A stretch of 6,064 nucleotides of DNA from an uncultured Clostridia bacterium (GTDB lineage Bacteria; Bacillota; Clostridia; Oscillospirales; Acutalibacteraceae): the NCBI GenBank assembly GCA_947623215.1, contig CANQGN010000096.1, positions 1 to 6,064 on the forward strand, in the 5' to 3' direction. Positions within the stretch are counted from its first letter, which is position 1, and each line of letters opens with the position of its first letter. The position numbers were made by a program, and so were the translations under genes. This document shows positions 4,275-6,064 of the stretch, in pieces. The notes under the pieces were generated by a model. It was not told the DNA's origin. It did no database searches and saw only the letters and a program-made list of their open reading frames with translations.

Positions 4275-6064
4275 ATGAAACGATTGGCAGCCCTATTTTT
4301 GGCGCTTGCTCTGTTTGCCGCGCTGCCGGTAGCCACCCGGGCGGCAGAGGATTACCCGCCCTTTGAGGTAAGCGAAAACAGCCCGCTGTACGGCGCGACC
4401 GCCCTGTTTTGCGGCGACTCGGTTTGCTACGGTTCGGGCGATACCCGCCCGGCCGGTCAAAAGGCCTGGGCCGGCCGCATTGCAGAGGCCTACCACCTGA
4501 GCGAGTGCGTGAACAACGGCCTCGGCGGCACCGCCATGTCTACCGTGCGCGAAGGGTTAATGGGCAAAGAGCGCAGCCGCATTGTAACCCAGGTAAAAGA
4601 CGCCGCCGAAACCCACCCGGAATTTGACTACGTGATTTTAGAGGGCGGCGTAAACGACGCCTGGGGCGATTACTATTCCCCCGGCGGCGCCCACTCTATG
4701 TATGCCGAACCGGGCGAGATGAGCGATTCCTTTGACCCGGCAGACTTTGACTGCACCACCTTCGCCGGTGGGCTGGAAGACCTGTTTTACACCACCCTGC
4801 AGCTTTACCCCAACGCTAAAATCGGCTTTATTGTAAACTTTGACACCTCGGCCCTTGCGCCCGGCAACGGCCACGCGGGCGACCTTGCCCCCTATACCGC
4901 GGTGGCGCTGCAAATTTGCGAAAAGTGGAACATTCCCGCGCTGGATTTGTTTAACGACGTTTACTTTAACGAAGTGGTGCTGCCCCCCAAATATAAAACC
5001 GACGCCGCCATTCACCCCAATACGGAAGGCTACGACCGCATGTCGCCCTACATTGCCCGGTGGATGGAGCGGCTGGTCACCCCGGCGGAGCGGGCGGCAG
5101 ACCCGCTGGCCGCGCGCAACGCCCTGTTTGTTGGCGACTTTTTAACCGCCGGTGGAGCGGAGGATTTGGCCGGCGGCTGGGCCGCTCGTATTGCCGCCGC
5201 CCATAAAATGGCGGTTACCAACACTGCCGCGGCAGACGCCGCCTTTGCGGGCGGTTCCATTGCCGCTCAGTTAGACGGCATTTACCCCATTTTGTACGAC
5301 TACGTGGTGCTGCAAGGCGGGCTAAACGACGTGCTGGCCGCCGCCGCGCCGGGCGAACCCGTCTCCGGCTTTACCGGCCCTTACGACGTTGCCACCTACG
5401 CCGGTGGGCTGGAAGAGCTGCTCAGCAAGGCCACCACTCTCTTCCCCCATTCCCGCCTGGGCTTTTTGGCCAACTACCAAATGCCGGGGGCAGAAAACGC
5501 GGCGCTGCATAATATGGAGGCTTACGCCAACGTAGCCGAAGCCCTTTGCAAAAAGTGGGGCGTTACTTACCTTGACTGGTACAACGACGAAGCCTTTAAT
5601 GCAGAGACACTCAAAACGAACACCAATACTTATCTTTCAGACGGCGTACACCCCAACGCGGCGGGCTACGACCTGCTGGCGCAAACGGTGGTAGACTGGT
5701 TTGCCGAAATGCCGGTCAACGACCTGGCCGCCGCCAAAACCCGCTACGGCCGCCGCAACACCGCCATTGCCGAGGCGGAAGCGCTGATAGACATGATAGG
5801 CGACATTACCCCCGAAAACTACAAAGAAAAAGAGGCCGCGCTCACGGCGGCAGAGGCGGCCTACAACAACCTGCAAACCCTTTACGGCCGCTTAGAGCAG
5901 CAAAAGGTAGAGAATGCCGCCCTGCTGGCCGCCGCCCGCCAGGCCTTTAACGAGGCCATGAATCCCCCCGCCCCGCAGGGCATGTACGGCGACTTAACCG
6001 GCGACAAAGCGGTGAACGCCGCCGACGCGCTGGCCATTTTGCGGGCGGCGGTAGGCAAAGCCAC
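4275..6064 (+). CDS. Secreted tandem SGNH/GDSL-dockerin paralogue with one apparently inactive domain (3' end outside window)
   Basis: The frame is open from ATG 4275 to the window edge: 596 codons with no stop, broken off inside the dockerin. It is a paralogue of the upstream gene with the same order but no N-terminal beta-sandwich domain. Residues 1 to about 24 (MKRLAALFLALALFAALPVA..) are a signal peptide. SGNH domain 1 (about 41-268) has GDS with Ser49, block II GLGGTA and GVND with Asn127, but the usual DxxH reads D243-AAI-H247, one residue too long. SGNH domain 2 (about 281-480) keeps GLND (Asn351) and DGVH (456-459), yet block I is GDF with Phe289 in place of the nucleophilic Ser, and the block II Gly region has become NTAAADAAF. 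This domain is probably catalytically dead and may instead bind ligand or be structural. The helical module (GDITPENYKEKEAAL) follows. The first dockerin loop starts at Asp573, with Thr instead of Asn at calcium position 3. Likely an exported, scaffold-attached esterase of unknown substrate. Confidence 0.92.
   Translation, partial: MKRLAALFLALALFAALPVATRAAEDYPPFEVSENSPLYGATALFCGDSVCYGSGDTRPAGQKAWAGRIAEAYHLSECVNNGLGGTAMSTVREGLMGKERSRIVTQVKDAAETHPEFDYVILEGGVNDAWGDYYSPGGAHSMYAEPGEMSDSFDPADFDCTTFAGGLEDLFYTTLQLYPNAKIGFIVNFDTSALAPGNGHAGDLAPYTAVALQICEKWNIPALDLFNDVYFNEVVLPPKYKTDAAIHPNTEGYDRMSPYIARWMERLVTPAERAADPLAARNALFVGDFLTAGGAEDLAGGWAARIAAAHKMAVTNTAAADAAFAGGSIAAQLDGIYPILYDYVVLQGGLNDVLAAAAPGEPVSGFTGPYDVATYAGGLEELLSKATTLFPHSRLGFLANYQMPGAENAALHNMEAYANVAEALCKKWGVTYLDWYNDEAFNAETLKTNTNTYLSDGVHPNAAGYDLLAQTVVDWFAEMPVNDLAAAKTRYGRRNTAIAEAEALIDMIGDITPENYKEKEAALTAAEAAYNNLQTLYGRLEQQKVENAALLAAARQAFNEAMNPPAPQGMYGDLTGDKAVNAADALAILRAAVGKA

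Noticed and set aside
4267..4278. A three-codon ORF (Met-Asp-Glu-stop) whose TGA overlaps the ATG of the second SGNH gene, as a possible leader peptide
   Set aside because: Its ATG touches the ribosome binding site with no spacer, so initiation there is unlikely; the overlap is probably chance.
3925..4496. Overlapping minus-strand open frames around the dockerin end, spacer and second gene start
   Set aside because: They have low-complexity translations, no ribosome binding sites, run antisense to real genes and cross a terminator.
4409..5145. Alternative + strand frames inside the second SGNH gene (4409-4627 and 4840-5145)
   Set aside because: Arg- and Pro-rich translations typical of shifted frames in GC-rich DNA; the frame from 4275 stays open throughout and carries all SGNH and dockerin motifs.

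Overview
The window looks like chromosomal DNA from a GC-rich anaerobic Clostridia-type Firmicute, most plausibly a gut or rumen member of the Oscillospiraceae/Ruminococcaceae. Three things point there: a pyruvate:ferredoxin oxidoreductase of the large single-chain type, strong AAGGAGG/AGGAGGA ribosome binding sites, and secreted proteins ending in type I dockerins. The lineage is inferred from gene content and style; no marker gene fixes it. All genes read on the + strand.

Layout: (1) Positions 1-1541 hold the C-terminal 512 residues of pyruvate:ferredoxin (flavodoxin) oxidoreductase, cut by the left edge. (2) Positions 1542-1740 are non-coding and crowded with inverted repeats. Two near-identical 26-bp palindromes flank a 21-bp-stem hairpin, which looks like a small MITE/REP-type element, and a third hairpin follows just before a ribosome binding site. 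(3) Positions 1741-4143 encode a complete 800-residue secreted protein: signal peptide, N-terminal beta-sandwich-like domain, two SGNH/GDSL hydrolase domains, a helical module and a complete two-repeat dockerin. (4) Positions 4144-4274 hold a degenerate hexanucleotide array, a strong intrinsic terminator and a ribosome binding site. (5) Positions 4275-6064 encode a paralogous secreted protein (two SGNH domains, helical module, dockerin) that runs off the right edge inside the first dockerin repeat.

The first gene belongs to central anaerobic energy metabolism and has no evident functional link to the other two. The two SGNH-dockerin genes form a paralogous pair, probably extracellular esterases/deacetylases docked onto a cohesin-bearing scaffold (cellulosome-like). 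Neither scaffoldin nor cohesin is in the window, and the substrate is unknown.

The most interesting point is the uneven state of the four SGNH domains. Both domains of the first protein have all catalytic blocks. In the second protein, domain 1 has an extra residue in the Asp-His motif, and domain 2 has lost the nucleophilic serine (GDS to GDF) and the block II glycine, so it looks like a pseudoenzyme carried next to a possibly active domain. The dockerin coding DNA is almost identical between the two genes (4 differences in 89 nt), although the rest has diverged strongly.
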